A stretch of DNA of 64,000 bases from Lachnospiraceae bacterium (GCA_030526195.1 JAUNDG010000003.1:1-64000); one strand, 5' to 3'. Counted from the first letter of the stretch, positions 15,748 to 26,049 are shown. Numbers and translations: made by a program. The notes: generated by a model not told the origin, from the sequence alone.

Positions 15748-17523
15748 TTACGGTCGAAGGGAATAATTCCACTTCTTTAAAGAAAGGTTTTTGTTGTAAT
15801 TGGGATCCCCATTTTTTAAAATGTCGATCCACTCGGTCCGCATGTACTCGATTTCCTCCTGGAAACGGCGGACCTTCTCCTCGCTGTCCTCCGGCCCGCG
15901 GCTTAAGGATTCGTCGTGGTAGAGCTCGGCATAGGGATCGTAGACGATCCGGTAACCGGCCCGGCCGATCTTAAGACACAGATCCATGTCGTTGAAGGCC
16001 ACGGCCAGCTTCTCCTCGAAGCCGCCCACTTCACGGAAAACGGCGGTCTTCACCATCATGCAGGCCGCGGTCACAGCGGACAGGTTCTGAATGATGGAAG
16101 CCTTGTGCATGTAGCCGCTGCGGCTCCGGGCCAGGCCCACGAACATCGCGCCGGCCACACCGCCGATGCCGATGACGCACCCGGCGTGCTGGATCGTGTC
16201 ATTCGGATAATAGAGCTTGGCGCCCACCGCCCCGGTATCGGGCCGACGGCACATACCGAGCATTTCCGTGATCCAGTCCGTGCCGATATCGCCCCGGACA
16301 TCATTGTTGAGAAACAGAAGGTATTCACCCCGGGCCTGTGAGACCCCGAGGTTATTGATGGCGGAATAATTAAACCCGCCCTCATATGTGACGATACGCA
16401 CCCTGGGATCGGCCTTCAGGTCCTCATAAAGGGCAAATGTCTCCGCCTCGGTGCTGTTATTTTCCACGATGATGATTTCAAGCTCATCATAATCCGCCTT
16501 CTGAAGGGAGCTCACGCAGGCCTTCAGCGCCGCAGCGTGATCTTTATTCGGAATGATGACGGAAATGAGGGGCCGGTCGGGCACCGCGTAGCGCACCCGA
16601 TAAAACCCGTAGTCCGGCAGGAGCGTCACCTCACCCTCAAGACCCCGACGCTTAAGCTGGGCTTCAATGGCCCGCTTGCCGGCCTCATAGGCGTAAAGCT
16701 TGCTCATGGGATTATCGGCGGTGGACGCCTCATGGGTTCGCCAGTGATACACAATCTCCGGCACATGGACGATGTTTGCCGCCTTCTCCGTCATCCGCAG
16801 GATAAAATCATAATCCTGAGCCCCGTCAAAGGCCGGGTTCAAGGGCGGTTCATCGCCGATGAGCGTCCGTTTCACCACCAGAAAATGGGTGATGTAATTG
16901 TTGGATCTTAAAAGATCCGGGTTAAAATCCGGTTTAAAATGGGGCTGCAGATGCTTCTTCAAATCGGCTGTCACCTTGTCTTCATCTGTGTAAACAAGGT
17001 CTGCCCCCTTCTTGCCGATGGCCTCCGCCACCCGGAACAGCGCCTGGGGGGCCAAAAGGTCGTCATGGTCCATAAAGCCGATATAATCACCGGTGGCCAT
17101 GGCCACGGCGGCATTGGTATTTTCGGAAATACCGGCATTGTTTTCCAGTCTTTTGTAAATGATGCGGCTGTCGGACGGCAATGTCTGCAGCACACGCTCA
17201 ACACTGTCGTCATCGCCGGAAGCGTCCGCCAGACACAGTTCCCATTTTCGATAAGTCTGTACCTGAAGGGAGTCGATGAGTTCCCGGAGGAACTTCTCCG
17301 GTGTGCGATACACCGGCACCACCACGGAAATGAGGGGCTCGCCGGGGATCTGCGTCTGCCGTTGCCGTTCCAGCTCATGCTCATCGGGACAATGGGATCT
17401 GAACCAGGGATCGTAGGGGATCTCCTCCGGCTCCAGACGGTCCCGGACATGGATCCAGAACTCTTTCCAGCCGAAATGCTTCAGATAGCGCCACGCCTTT
17501 TTTAATTTGTAGATGCCTGACAT
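15748..17523 (-). CDS. Tandem-domain GT2 glycosyltransferase
   Basis: A 591-residue protein with two GT-A domains. The first begins ISVVVPVYRTP (about residue 65) and has FMDHDDLL as its metal site; the second begins ISVIIPNKDHA (about residue 310) and has LLFLNNDV. The C-terminal motif GDPNYNKNLS is shared, slightly altered, with the proteins at 21272-23707, 23716-26049 and 40871-45358, so the four are paralogues. Two active sites would allow two different linkages by one protein, as in rhamnan polymerases. The start at 17523 is chosen for AAAGGAAAA; the ORF could extend to 17559. It overlaps the end of the YfhO-like gene by 22 bases. Confidence 0.88.
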   Translation of the reverse strand: MSGIYKLKKAWRYLKHFGWKEFWIHVRDRLEPEEIPYDPWFRSHCPDEHELERQRQTQIPGEPLISVVVPVYRTPEKFLRELIDSLQVQTYRKWELCLADASGDDDSVERVLQTLPSDSRIIYKRLENNAGISENTNAAVAMATGDYIGFMDHDDLLAPQALFRVAEAIGKKGADLVYTDEDKVTADLKKHLQPHFKPDFNPDLLRSNNYITHFLVVKRTLIGDEPPLNPAFDGAQDYDFILRMTEKAANIVHVPEIVYHWRTHEASTADNPMSKLYAYEAGKRAIEAQLKRRGLEGEVTLLPDYGFYRVRYAVPDRPLISVIIPNKDHAAALKACVSSLQKADYDELEIIIVENNSTEAETFALYEDLKADPRVRIVTYEGGFNYSAINNLGVSQARGEYLLFLNNDVRGDIGTDWITEMLGMCRRPDTGAVGAKLYYPNDTIQHAGCVIGIGGVAGAMFVGLARSRSGYMHKASIIQNLSAVTAACMMVKTAVFREVGGFEEKLAVAFNDMDLCLKIGRAGYRIVYDPYAELYHDESLSRGPEDSEEKVRRFQEEIEYMRTEWIDILKNGDPNYNKNLSLKKWNYSLRP

Positions 17524-19817
17524 GCTGTTGTTTTCCTTTTTCTGTATCTGAGGGCACAAAGGACGGCCAGGATCACCAGACCTGCGGCGCTCATAAGGGC
17601 GCCTTCCTTCAGCAACGGGCAGGTGTAGGCCAGTCGAATAGTGTGGGTGCCGGCGGTCAGCGGAATGCCTTGGAAGCCCTTATTGGTCAGGACCACCGGT
17701 GTCTCAACGCCGTCCACATAGGCCTGCCACCCATCTTCGTAAGGATAACCGGTGAACAGGAGGCCATCCTTTTTTACCGTCACCTCAACCGCGATGGTGT
17801 CACGTGCCGGATCGTCTGCGAAGGTCATTTTGGCTGTGGTGTCCCGTTTGTCATAGTCCACCGCGGCTTCCATGACCCCCTCTTCCTTCTCACTTGGCAC
17901 GAGGGTCACATCGTCATAGAATGTCATGATGCTCTCCACGGTATCGCTCTTGTAGATCTCGACAGAGCCACAGACACCGTAGAGGCTATAGCCGGCCGGC
18001 ACGTGATCGCCTTCGCAATCCTCCCGATCCAGCAGAATGTATTTCACACCGTTAAGGGCTGCTTCCTTACCGTTGTCCACGCCCTCTTCAAAATCAAAAT
18101 GGTTCTGGTCCACGTAATGAATAGAAGGCCAGTAAGTATCCACGTAATCAATAATGTACCGGTTCTGAGTGGAGTTGTAGACGCTGACGGACCGATAATC
18201 CTGCAGCAGCGCGTCCATGCAGATGGTGGAGCCGTACAGCTTTTCGATGCGGTAAAGCCCCGGATCATTGTCGCGGATCATCTCAAGAGCCGCCACCGTG
18301 TCCTCATCTTCGATACCTGCAAAATAGGCATCGTCCTTTTCAAGGGCTTCACGACTGGTGAAATTCCCCCAGGCCTCCGCCCCCGCGTTGATCATGAGAC
18401 ACAGCATAAGGCCGGAGAAAACCATTTTCTTCCAGATCTGATTCTTTGCGGTTCTGTAAATGATGATGCCGATGGCCAGGCACACACCCGAAGCCAACAG
18501 CAGCAGCATGACCCGGCGGGATTTGTTCCAGGGCATTAAAATGATGATGCCGTAGCGCCAGATCATCACGCCGGCTCCCGCCACGGCGCCCAGGATCAAA
18601 GCGATGAGGCTCAGCTTCTTCTCCGTCATGATGTGATGGAGTGTGAAGGCCGCGATCAGCAGGAAGTAAGGCATATAGAGGAAGGTGTATCTTGAAAATG
18701 GGGCTGTGAAACCGTTCAGGATGACACCGGCCGCCGGGAAATAGAGCCCCGCTGCCGCCAGCACCATGAAAATGACCTGCAGCACCTTCGCCTTAAGGCT
18801 TGATTTCTGCGTGGGCAGCAGACACACATACTGCGCCAGCAGAACAATGAAAAGTCCCGTAAAGAACATGCACGGGGCTTCGTAATAGTTGAGATACCCG
18901 TCGAAGACATTCATGCCCTCGCCGGTCCCCGTCAGGAGACGGTCCAGGAGTGTGCGGTAATACACCTCCGGATAGGCTGTGAAAGCACCGGACAGACGCC
19001 CCCACAGACTTAAATCAGAGGCCAGACGGGAAGACACGTTGCTGATGGCCGCATAGGACGGCAGCAGGGAAATGCCCCCGATGAGAAGCCCCACGATCAT
19101 GGGCCAGGCACAGCTGACCGCCCGGCCGAACGCCATTTTCAAAACGAAGCGCTGACGCATGATGACGCGGAAAATGACGTAGAAGGCGGCGCACAGCAGC
19201 ATCATGTAAGCCAGATACATACTGTTGAGCACGCAGACGGCACTTGTGAGGATCAGAGCGATGTAACGCTTCGGATCCCGAAGCACCCGCTCGATGGCCC
19301 ACAGAAGCAGCGGGAAAATGACACAGACCACGCCGAACTGATAATGCTGCCCCCAGATGAGAAGGAAGCCGTTGAAGGCAAACATATAGGAAGCGATGGC
19401 CTTGGCTTTTTCATCCAGTTTGAAAACCGAGAGGAACACATAGGCTGAGAAAGCGCTCAGCAGGATCTCCCCGATGTACCACCAGATGATGAGCTTCGGC
19501 AATGCCGCAAAGCCAAACAAAGCCCCCACTGCGTAGAGAATAATGAGCAGCGGGTTGAACATGTTGAGCATGTACATGTTGGCCCCTAAGCCGTAAAACT
19601 CATTCCACATAGACCAGTCGCCCGCCCGCAGTTTGCTGATGATGGTGGCATACTGGGTCAGATACTGCTGGCTCGTGTCGGAACCGATGTCCTCAAACGC
19701 CATCACCTCATTACCGAACACATAGTAAGAGAAGGCAATCAGACAGGTCACAAACACTGCCGACAGCAGGATCAGAATTGTTTTGCGGTTTAAATGTGTC
19801 AGTCTTTCCTTCGACAT
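17502..19817 (-). CDS. YfhO-family membrane protein (putative GT-C transferase)
   Basis: A 771-residue protein with about 12 membrane helices (residues 15-470) and a C-terminal extracytoplasmic domain, ended by a last helix (about 737-757). The N-terminal region has the YfhO-type FEDIGSDTSQQYLTQY loop and the polytopic GT-C layout. In Bacillus subtilis, YfhO acts with CsbB and GtcA in lipoteichoic acid glycosylation, moving a sugar from polyprenyl phosphate to the polymer outside the cell. The C-terminal GYPYEDGWQAYVDG and GFQGIPLTAGTH motifs are family features. It follows rfbD by 25 bases. A role in decorating the exported rhamnose polymer is inferred from context. Confidence 0.85.
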   Translation of the reverse strand: MSKERLTHLNRKTILILLSAVFVTCLIAFSYYVFGNEVMAFEDIGSDTSQQYLTQYATIISKLRAGDWSMWNEFYGLGANMYMLNMFNPLLIILYAVGALFGFAALPKLIIWWYIGEILLSAFSAYVFLSVFKLDEKAKAIASYMFAFNGFLLIWGQHYQFGVVCVIFPLLLWAIERVLRDPKRYIALILTSAVCVLNSMYLAYMMLLCAAFYVIFRVIMRQRFVLKMAFGRAVSCAWPMIVGLLIGGISLLPSYAAISNVSSRLASDLSLWGRLSGAFTAYPEVYYRTLLDRLLTGTGEGMNVFDGYLNYYEAPCMFFTGLFIVLLAQYVCLLPTQKSSLKAKVLQVIFMVLAAAGLYFPAAGVILNGFTAPFSRYTFLYMPYFLLIAAFTLHHIMTEKKLSLIALILGAVAGAGVMIWRYGIIILMPWNKSRRVMLLLLASGVCLAIGIIIYRTAKNQIWKKMVFSGLMLCLMINAGAEAWGNFTSREALEKDDAYFAGIEDEDTVAALEMIRDNDPGLYRIEKLYGSTICMDALLQDYRSVSVYNSTQNRYIIDYVDTYWPSIHYVDQNHFDFEEGVDNGKEAALNGVKYILLDREDCEGDHVPAGYSLYGVCGSVEIYKSDTVESIMTFYDDVTLVPSEKEEGVMEAAVDYDKRDTTAKMTFADDPARDTIAVEVTVKKDGLLFTGYPYEDGWQAYVDGVETPVVLTNKGFQGIPLTAGTHTIRLAYTCPLLKEGALMSAAGLVILAVLCALRYRKRKTTACQASTN

Positions 19818-19842
19818 GTGGTGCGTGCCTTTCCGCGTGAAA

Positions 19843-20760
19843 TCAAATTAAATTATTATCTTTAAGAATGGCGACATAGCGTTTCAGCGCATCCTGCCAG
19901 GTGGGCAGCGGTGTGAAGCCGTTCTCTGTGATCTTGGAACGGTTCATCCGGCTGTTGAACGGACGGACAGCCTGAGCGCCGTACTCAGCAGACGTGCAGG
20001 GATTCACCGTCACATGATCGGCGCCGCCCTCCTTCATGATGGCGCAGGCAAAATCATACCAGGAAATGTAATCGCCTTCGTTGGTGACATGATAGATACC
20101 ATACTTATCTGTTTCCATCATATCCACAACCAGACGGGCCAGGTCATAGGTATAAGTCGGTGTCCCGATCTGATCGTTGACAACACGCAGCGTGTCATGA
20201 GTCTTGGCCAGGTTCAGCATAGTCTTAATGAAGTTCTTGCCGTTAACACCGAAAACCCAGGCGATACGCAGAATATAGAATTTTTCAAGGTTATTCTTCA
20301 CAGCCTGTTCGCCCTCAGCCTTCGTGCGGCCATAGGCACCCAGCGGATTGTAGGCATCATCCGGCTCCCAGGGACGTGTACCCTGACCATCGAAAACATA
20401 ATCCGTTGAGAAATACATCATCGGAATGTCCAGCTCGCGGCAGACCCTGGCGATGCTCTCAGTACCGCCGGCATTGATCTTTCTGACCAGATCCTCGCAC
20501 TCCTCTGCCTTATCAACAGCTGTCCAGGCTGCGCAGTGGATGACAGCATCCACACCGGCCTCTGTGATCACCCGCTTCACTGCGGCATCATCTGTGATAT
20601 CCAGTGACACATAGGGAGCTGTTGTGACAGCTGTGCCATCCTGCGCACCGGCATAAGCCGGAGCCAGATCGGTACCGACAGCCTCATGACCTCTTTTGAT
20701 CAGCTCGTTGACAACATCGTGGCCAAGCTGACCGGCAACACCCGTAACGAATGCTTTCAT
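19843..20760 (-). CDS. rfbD: dTDP-4-dehydrorhamnose reductase RfbD
   Basis: A 305-residue short-chain dehydrogenase that reduces dTDP-4-keto-L-rhamnose to dTDP-L-rhamnose with NAD(P)H, the last step of rhamnose donor synthesis. The N-terminal TGVAGQLGHDV is the glycine-rich nucleotide site; STDYVFDG and YGRTKAEGE give the catalytic Thr/Tyr/Lys set; the C-terminal RPFNSRMNRSK motif is typical of RfbD. GAGGAAAA precedes the start. It is about 11 kb from the other three rfb genes but in the same orientation and probably the same transcript. The 187-bp repeats separate it from the upstream glycosyltransferase. Confidence 0.95.
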   Translation of the reverse strand: MKAFVTGVAGQLGHDVVNELIKRGHEAVGTDLAPAYAGAQDGTAVTTAPYVSLDITDDAAVKRVITEAGVDAVIHCAAWTAVDKAEECEDLVRKINAGGTESIARVCRELDIPMMYFSTDYVFDGQGTRPWEPDDAYNPLGAYGRTKAEGEQAVKNNLEKFYILRIAWVFGVNGKNFIKTMLNLAKTHDTLRVVNDQIGTPTYTYDLARLVVDMMETDKYGIYHVTNEGDYISWYDFACAIMKEGGADHVTVNPCTSAEYGAQAVRPFNSRMNRSKITENGFTPLPTWQDALKRYVAILKDNNLI

Positions 20761-20830
20761 CTTGTTTTCCTCGTCTTTCTTTTTTGTTATTTATGTGAGC
20801 ATGTCCCGAGCCATGTGCTTCCGGGACACG

Positions 20831-21262
20831 CTTCCGCTCCGCTCCTCGTGCAGCGGTTGTAACACGCTCGCTACGCGACCGTTAACAACCGGCCTCGTCG
20901 AGGGTCCCGTCACCACACAGGCGCGGACCATGCTCCATGACCGCCTTCAAAAATGGCAGCCGATGAATACGGCGATTCATCCTTGTTTCAGTCCCGCTGC
21001 ATCTGCTCCGAAACATGCTTCCGCTCCGCTCCTCGTGCAGCGGTTGTAACACGCCCGCTTTGCGGCCGTTAACAACCGGCCTCGTCGAGGGTCCCGTCAC
21101 CACACAGGCGCGGACCATGCTCCATGACCGCCTTCAAAAATGGCAGCCGATGAATACGGCGATTCATCCTTGTTTCAGTCCCGCTGCATCTGCTCCGAAA
21201 CATGCTTCCGCTCCGCTCCTCGTGCAGCGGTTGTAACACGCCCGCTTTGCGGCCGTTAACAA
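20831..21262. repeat. 187-bp tandem repeat, two and a third copies
   Basis: Copies begin at 20831, 21018 and 21205 (CTTCCGCTCCGCTCCTCGTG), the third cut after 58 bases. The copies are nearly identical. Each holds a hairpin with CGGTTGT/ACAACCG outer arms (20854-20891 in copy 1). The inner stem is TCGC/GCGA in copy 1 but CCGC/GCGG in copies 2 and 3, a compensatory change. The array fills the 510-bp gap between rfbD and a glycosyltransferase. No plausible protein is encoded. Confidence 0.9.
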
Positions 21263-21271
21263 CTTTGGGGA

Positions 21272-23707
21272 TCAGTTGTGCTTCAGGGAGAAATCCTGCG
21301 TCACCATGGAGAAATTCGGGTTGTAATACGGATCCCCGTCGCGGAGAATCTCCGGCCATGTCTTCTGGAAATAATTCATCTCCCGCACAAACCGGTCAAA
21401 CTTCTCCTTATTCCCCTTATCAAGCCCACGGGACTTAGACTCATAGTGATACAACTCACAATACGGATTGTACACAATGAGGTATCCGGCCTTCCGGATC
21501 TTCATGCACAGATCGATATCATTGAAGGCCACCGCCAGCTCCTCTGTGAAGCCGCCGATCTCATCAAAGACAGACTTCTTCACCATAAGGCTGGCCGCCG
21601 TACAGGCTGACAGATCCTGCTGGCAGATCACCCGGTGCTGATACCCGGTCTCACCGCGATTCTGGTTCACGAAGGCATGGCCGGCCACGCCGCCCCAGCC
21701 CACGATCACGCCGGCATGCTGAATCGTATCATCTTCATAATAAAGAAGAGAGCCGCAAGCCGCCACATCATCCCGCTGGCAGAAGCCCACCAGCTCGCCG
21801 ATGACATCATCGCTGATAAATTCCGTATCGTTGTTCAGGAGATAAAGATACTCACCCTTAGCCTCACGGGCCCCGAAGTTGTTGATGGCGGAATAATTGA
21901 AGCCCGGCTTATCCGGCTTGTAGACCACCACCCGCACACGAGGATCTTCTTTCTGAATCTTCTCGTAGTAATCCCAGGTCTCCTGCTCTTCGCTGTTATT
22001 TTCAATAATGATAATCTCAAGGTTTGGATACACCCGCCCCCTGTCGATGCTCTTGAGACACTTATCAAGGTCAGCCGCGTGATCTTTGTTGGGGATCAGC
22101 ACAGACACCAGCGGTGTCTCCGGCCAATGATAAATCGTCCGGTAAAGGCCGGGATACCGCCCCATTTCCACCTCACAGGGCAAACCGAGCCGCTTGTAAT
22201 GAGCCTCCAGTGCCCGCTTGCCCGCCTCAAAGGCGTACAGCTTGCTTTCCGGATTGGCGGCGGTGCTGCCCTCGAAGAAACGCCAGTGATAGAGGATCTT
22301 CGGAATGTGGTAAATGGCCTTGGTGGCCTCGGTGCAGCGCAGCACGAAATCGTAATCCTGAGCCCCGTCAAAGGCCGGATCCAGAAGCCCCACCCGATCA
22401 AGCAGGGTGCGCTTCACAGTGGTCAGATGACAGATGTAATTCACTGACCGCAGGAAATCCGGATCGAAATCCGGCTTCAGGTTCGGCTGCATGTATTTAT
22501 CACCCACGCCGATCTTGTCCTCATCGGAATAAATGAACTCCGCATCCGGATTCTTGCGGATCACAGAGGCATTTTCATAAAGGGCGTTGGGGGTGAGCAG
22601 GTCATCGTGGTCGCAGAAGGTGATGTAGTCACCCTGGGCGGCGGCAATGGCCGCATTGGTATTTTCCGCAATGTGGAGCTGACGGTTATTGCGCACTGCC
22701 TTGATGCGCGCATCGCTCTTTTCAAGCTTGGTCAGCAGCTCATTAAGCGGGCTGTTCTCATCGCTGCCGTCGGATAAGATCAGTTCCCAGTTTTTGTAAG
22801 TCTGGGCCTTCACGGAGTCCACCAGCTGAACCAGGAATTCCTCCGGTGTCTTATACAGCGGCACCACGATGGAGAAAAGCGGCGCCGGATCGAAATGATC
22901 GGCTCTCTGCTTAGCCAGCACCCGCTCAGAGGGCAGATGCTTCTTGATCCATTCGGCGTAGATCACCGGCTTCATGGCCGGATTGAACAGTTTATCCCAG
23001 CTCTTTTTCACCAGAGCGGAGAAGCCGTAATACTTGAAATACTCACGGCCCTTCTTGGTTAAATGCTTCAGCCGGCGGCTCTTCACCGCGGCTTTCCCGG
23101 TCTTAAAGGTCCGGGTCAGGGAAGCCTTTGATGTCTTAAATGTCACCGTCACCTCACCCTGGGGGATAGGGCGCAGCTCAATGTTGAACCCGCAGTGGTC
23201 ATCCACTTCGCACTCATCAAAGAGGCTCACCACGTCGATGCGCTGGTATTTTTCCGCCTTGCCCGCCGGCACCTGACCGGAGGCATCCTTCACCTCCAGA
23301 GTCACCGGCTCATCGGCCACAACCCAGCCCTGCAGACGGAACAGCCCGTCCGCTTCATTGACGGCATAATCATCCAGGAAGTACCGGATCGGCCCCATTT
23401 TCTCCTTTAATTCGGAAATGGTGATCTCGAAGCACAGCCGGCGTTTCTCTTCCGTGCAGGCATAGACCTTGAGCCGACGGTGCTGGTCGATGTCCGCGGG
23501 GATTCGGAAGCAGGCCAGTGTTTCGGCACCGCCGTAGCGCTCATCCACATTTTCGGTGATGGGACGCATCTCCGGATCAAACCGCTGACCATCCAGGAAT
23601 GCCTGCAGCTCCGTCCGGGGCGCCAGCCAGCCCCGCAGGATATAAAGATCCTGTTCAGTCATGGAAAACCGGTCATTTTTAATCAGAAATCCATTGTTGA
23701 TGATCAT
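21272..23707 (-). CDS. Tandem GT2 glycosyltransferase with N-terminal GW modules
   Basis: An 811-residue protein. Residues 1-210 hold two beta-rich modules with the pattern hydrophobic-Asp...L-x-GW (LYILRGW and FRLQGW). Two GT-A domains follow: one begins FSIVVPLYKTP (about 278), with FCDHDDLL; the other begins VSVLIPNKDHA (about 533), with YLLNNDTE. The C-terminus has GDPYYNPNFS, shared with its paralogues. It resembles large rhamnosyltransferases or polymerases that build rhamnan chains on the cytoplasmic face. AAGGAG precedes the ATG. It follows the neighbouring paralogue by eight bases and ends just before the 187-bp repeat array. Substrate order cannot be told. Confidence 0.88.
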   Translation of the reverse strand: MIINNGFLIKNDRFSMTEQDLYILRGWLAPRTELQAFLDGQRFDPEMRPITENVDERYGGAETLACFRIPADIDQHRRLKVYACTEEKRRLCFEITISELKEKMGPIRYFLDDYAVNEADGLFRLQGWVVADEPVTLEVKDASGQVPAGKAEKYQRIDVVSLFDECEVDDHCGFNIELRPIPQGEVTVTFKTSKASLTRTFKTGKAAVKSRRLKHLTKKGREYFKYYGFSALVKKSWDKLFNPAMKPVIYAEWIKKHLPSERVLAKQRADHFDPAPLFSIVVPLYKTPEEFLVQLVDSVKAQTYKNWELILSDGSDENSPLNELLTKLEKSDARIKAVRNNRQLHIAENTNAAIAAAQGDYITFCDHDDLLTPNALYENASVIRKNPDAEFIYSDEDKIGVGDKYMQPNLKPDFDPDFLRSVNYICHLTTVKRTLLDRVGLLDPAFDGAQDYDFVLRCTEATKAIYHIPKILYHWRFFEGSTAANPESKLYAFEAGKRALEAHYKRLGLPCEVEMGRYPGLYRTIYHWPETPLVSVLIPNKDHAADLDKCLKSIDRGRVYPNLEIIIIENNSEEQETWDYYEKIQKEDPRVRVVVYKPDKPGFNYSAINNFGAREAKGEYLYLLNNDTEFISDDVIGELVGFCQRDDVAACGSLLYYEDDTIQHAGVIVGWGGVAGHAFVNQNRGETGYQHRVICQQDLSACTAASLMVKKSVFDEIGGFTEELAVAFNDIDLCMKIRKAGYLIVYNPYCELYHYESKSRGLDKGNKEKFDRFVREMNYFQKTWPEILRDGDPYYNPNFSMVTQDFSLKHN

Positions 23708-23715
23708 AACTCTCC

Positions 23716-26049
23716 TTATCCTTCCGCTTCCTGACGCATGTCGGAAAGGGCGGAATGATGCGGCGGGATGGTGCCCTTCAGGACATACTCCGCAGCATCC
23801 AAATCAAGATTGGCATTAAAGTAGGGATCCCCGTCGCGGTAGATATCCGGCCAGCGTTCCCGCAGGCGCCGGGCCTCCCGCATCTGACGTTCGTGCTTGG
23901 CGGCGTCGATGTCGTCGCTCCCTCTGGACAATGATTCATAGTGATACAGGACGCAGTTGGCGTTGTACACCACCAGGAGATCCTTGTCTCTCACCTTGAG
24001 GCACAGATCCACATCGTTGTAGGCCACGGCGTAGGATTCGTCGAAGCCTCCCACATTTTCAAACACATCCCGGGGCATCATCATGCAGGCCGCAGTCACG
24101 GCACTCACATCCTGGTTCTTCACCACACGGCCGAAATAACCGCCGTTGGTGCGCTTCTCCAGATGGCAGATGTGACCGGCAATACCGCCGATGCCGATGA
24201 CCACACCGCAGTGCTGCAGCCGGTCATCCGGGTAATAAAGACGAGCCCCGCACATACCCACATCCGGGCGCTGGCAGTAGCCCAGCATCTCCTCGATCCA
24301 GCGGTCTGTGATGACCTCTGTGTCATTATTTAAGAAAATGAGGTATTCGCCCTTCGCCGCTTTGACAGCGAAATTGTTGATGGCTGAATAGTTGAAGCCC
24401 GGTGTTTCCGGCTTGTACACCACCACCTTCGCCCGGGGATCTCTCTTCTTGAGTGCCTCATAATAGGCAAAGGTCTCAGCCTCGGTGGAATTATTTTCCG
24501 CGATTACGATCTCGAAATTCTTATAGGTAGATTTTTCGAAAATGGAGGTGACGCACCGATCCAGCACATCAGTCATATCCTTATTGGGGATAATGATGGA
24601 CACCAGCGGTTCGCCCTGGATCTCGTAAATGGTGCGGTAAGCGCCGTAATCCTCGGACAATTCCACCCGAGCCGGGATACCGGTGCGCTTATAGTGATTT
24701 TCGATGGCACGACGGCCATTTTCATAAGCATACATCTTGCTTTCCGGATTACCCGCGGTGGAATCCGGATGAGCCCGCCAGTGATACAGGAACTTCGGCA
24801 CGTGACAGATGGTCCGGGCCGCCTCGCAGCAGCGCAGGATGAAATCGTAATCCTGAGCGCCATCAAAGGCCGGATCCTCGCCGCCCACCTGATCCACCAC
24901 ACTCTTGCGGACGCAGAAAATGTGGGTGATGTAATTGTTGGTGCGCAGAAGGTCCGGATTGTAGTCCGGCTTGAAGTTCGGGCTGTAGAAGACCTCCTGA
25001 TTAAGCATCTGCTTATCTTCGTCTGTGTAGACGATGTCCACATCGTCGCTGCTGTTTAAGGCCTTCACGATTTCAAAGACCGCATTGAGCTCCAGGGTGT
25101 CATCGTGGTCGGACAGCATGAGGAACTCACCGCCGGCCATGGCAAAGGCTGCATTGGTGTTGCCGGAAATACCGGTATTTTCCTCCAGTCGCTTATAGAT
25201 GACCCGCTTGTCAGCGCCGTATTTTTCTTTGATCAGCTCGCCCACCGCATCATCGGTGCTCCCGTCAGCCAGACAGATCTCGATCTTTTCATAAGACTGA
25301 TGGACCAGCGTCTCCATGAGCTCCACCAGGTAATGGGCCGGTGTGTTATACAGCGGAATACAAATGCTGATGGTGGGTTCATAGGGGAAATGGGTCTGCC
25401 GCTGAGCCGCCAGTTCTTCATCGGTCACCCGATGGTCATGGAACCAGTCATCGTAGCCCGCATTGTCGAAGGCGAAAATGGGATGGGCATTTTTGAGCCG
25501 TTCCGCTTCCCGCTCCTTCTCTGTGAGGCACACGTGCACTTCCTCGGGCATGTAGCCGGTCTCATTTTCAAATTCCACGGTGATCACATCGTGAGTCAGT
25601 TCCTCCAGGGGCACGTTAATGGAGAAGCCCGCATCGAAATTGCCGGTGAGCTTCAGCTCATCCAGCACGTCCTGACGGGGATACCACTGCACCTCTGAGG
25701 CAATGATGCGGCTTCTGTCCCGTACCAGAATGGCCGGGGTCACCATGTTGGCCAGGTCGAAGGCCCAGCCCCGGATCACCAGTTTGTTTTTCCGGTAGGT
25801 CACGTTGTCGATGTTGTGATACAGCAGACTCTGCTGCAGGGTGAGCTGCGGCCGCAGCTGGGCAAAGGGATCCCCCTTGCCGGCGGTGGTCAGCACCTTC
25901 CGCATAAGGCGGGTGGAACTGTTGCCTTCAATGCGGGCAGTCAGCTCATTTCTGTCAATGGCATTCCGATAGAGACGATCGAAACGCTCCTTGAGTTCAC
26001 GGTATTCTTTCTGTAAGGCCTCGTAGGCCTGCTTGTTATCTGATGACAT
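23716..26049 (-). CDS. Tandem GT2 glycosyltransferase with coiled coil and GW module
   Basis: A 777-residue protein. Residues 5-45 are a heptad-rich coiled coil; residues about 85-190 form a GW module (HNIDNVTYRKNKLVIRGWAF). Two GT-A domains follow: one starts ISICIPLYNTP with LSDHDDTL, the other starts VSIIIPNKDMT with IFLNNDTE. The C-terminal motif is GDPYFNANLD. The stretch joining coil and module (LMRK...QLRPQL...YHNID) resembles the C-terminus of the kinase-like protein at 26253-27917. It is a candidate polymerase of the rhamnose-containing chain, and the shared region may let it dock with that kinase. The start at 26049 has a GGGAGA site. Confidence 0.88.
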   Translation of the reverse strand: MSSDNKQAYEALQKEYRELKERFDRLYRNAIDRNELTARIEGNSSTRLMRKVLTTAGKGDPFAQLRPQLTLQQSLLYHNIDNVTYRKNKLVIRGWAFDLANMVTPAILVRDRSRIIASEVQWYPRQDVLDELKLTGNFDAGFSINVPLEELTHDVITVEFENETGYMPEEVHVCLTEKEREAERLKNAHPIFAFDNAGYDDWFHDHRVTDEELAAQRQTHFPYEPTISICIPLYNTPAHYLVELMETLVHQSYEKIEICLADGSTDDAVGELIKEKYGADKRVIYKRLEENTGISGNTNAAFAMAGGEFLMLSDHDDTLELNAVFEIVKALNSSDDVDIVYTDEDKQMLNQEVFYSPNFKPDYNPDLLRTNNYITHIFCVRKSVVDQVGGEDPAFDGAQDYDFILRCCEAARTICHVPKFLYHWRAHPDSTAGNPESKMYAYENGRRAIENHYKRTGIPARVELSEDYGAYRTIYEIQGEPLVSIIIPNKDMTDVLDRCVTSIFEKSTYKNFEIVIAENNSTEAETFAYYEALKKRDPRAKVVVYKPETPGFNYSAINNFAVKAAKGEYLIFLNNDTEVITDRWIEEMLGYCQRPDVGMCGARLYYPDDRLQHCGVVIGIGGIAGHICHLEKRTNGGYFGRVVKNQDVSAVTAACMMMPRDVFENVGGFDESYAVAYNDVDLCLKVRDKDLLVVYNANCVLYHYESLSRGSDDIDAAKHERQMREARRLRERWPDIYRDGDPYFNANLDLDAAEYVLKGTIPPHHSALSDMRQEAEG

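Noticed and set aside
20831..21262. Insertion sequence or transposon end
   Set aside because: No transposase, no target duplication and no terminal inverted repeats were found around the array.
20762..21438. Short ORFs on both strands in the 187-bp repeats
   Set aside because: They exist because the unit has few stops; no ribosome site, no recognisable domain, and the repeat shows folding constraint instead.
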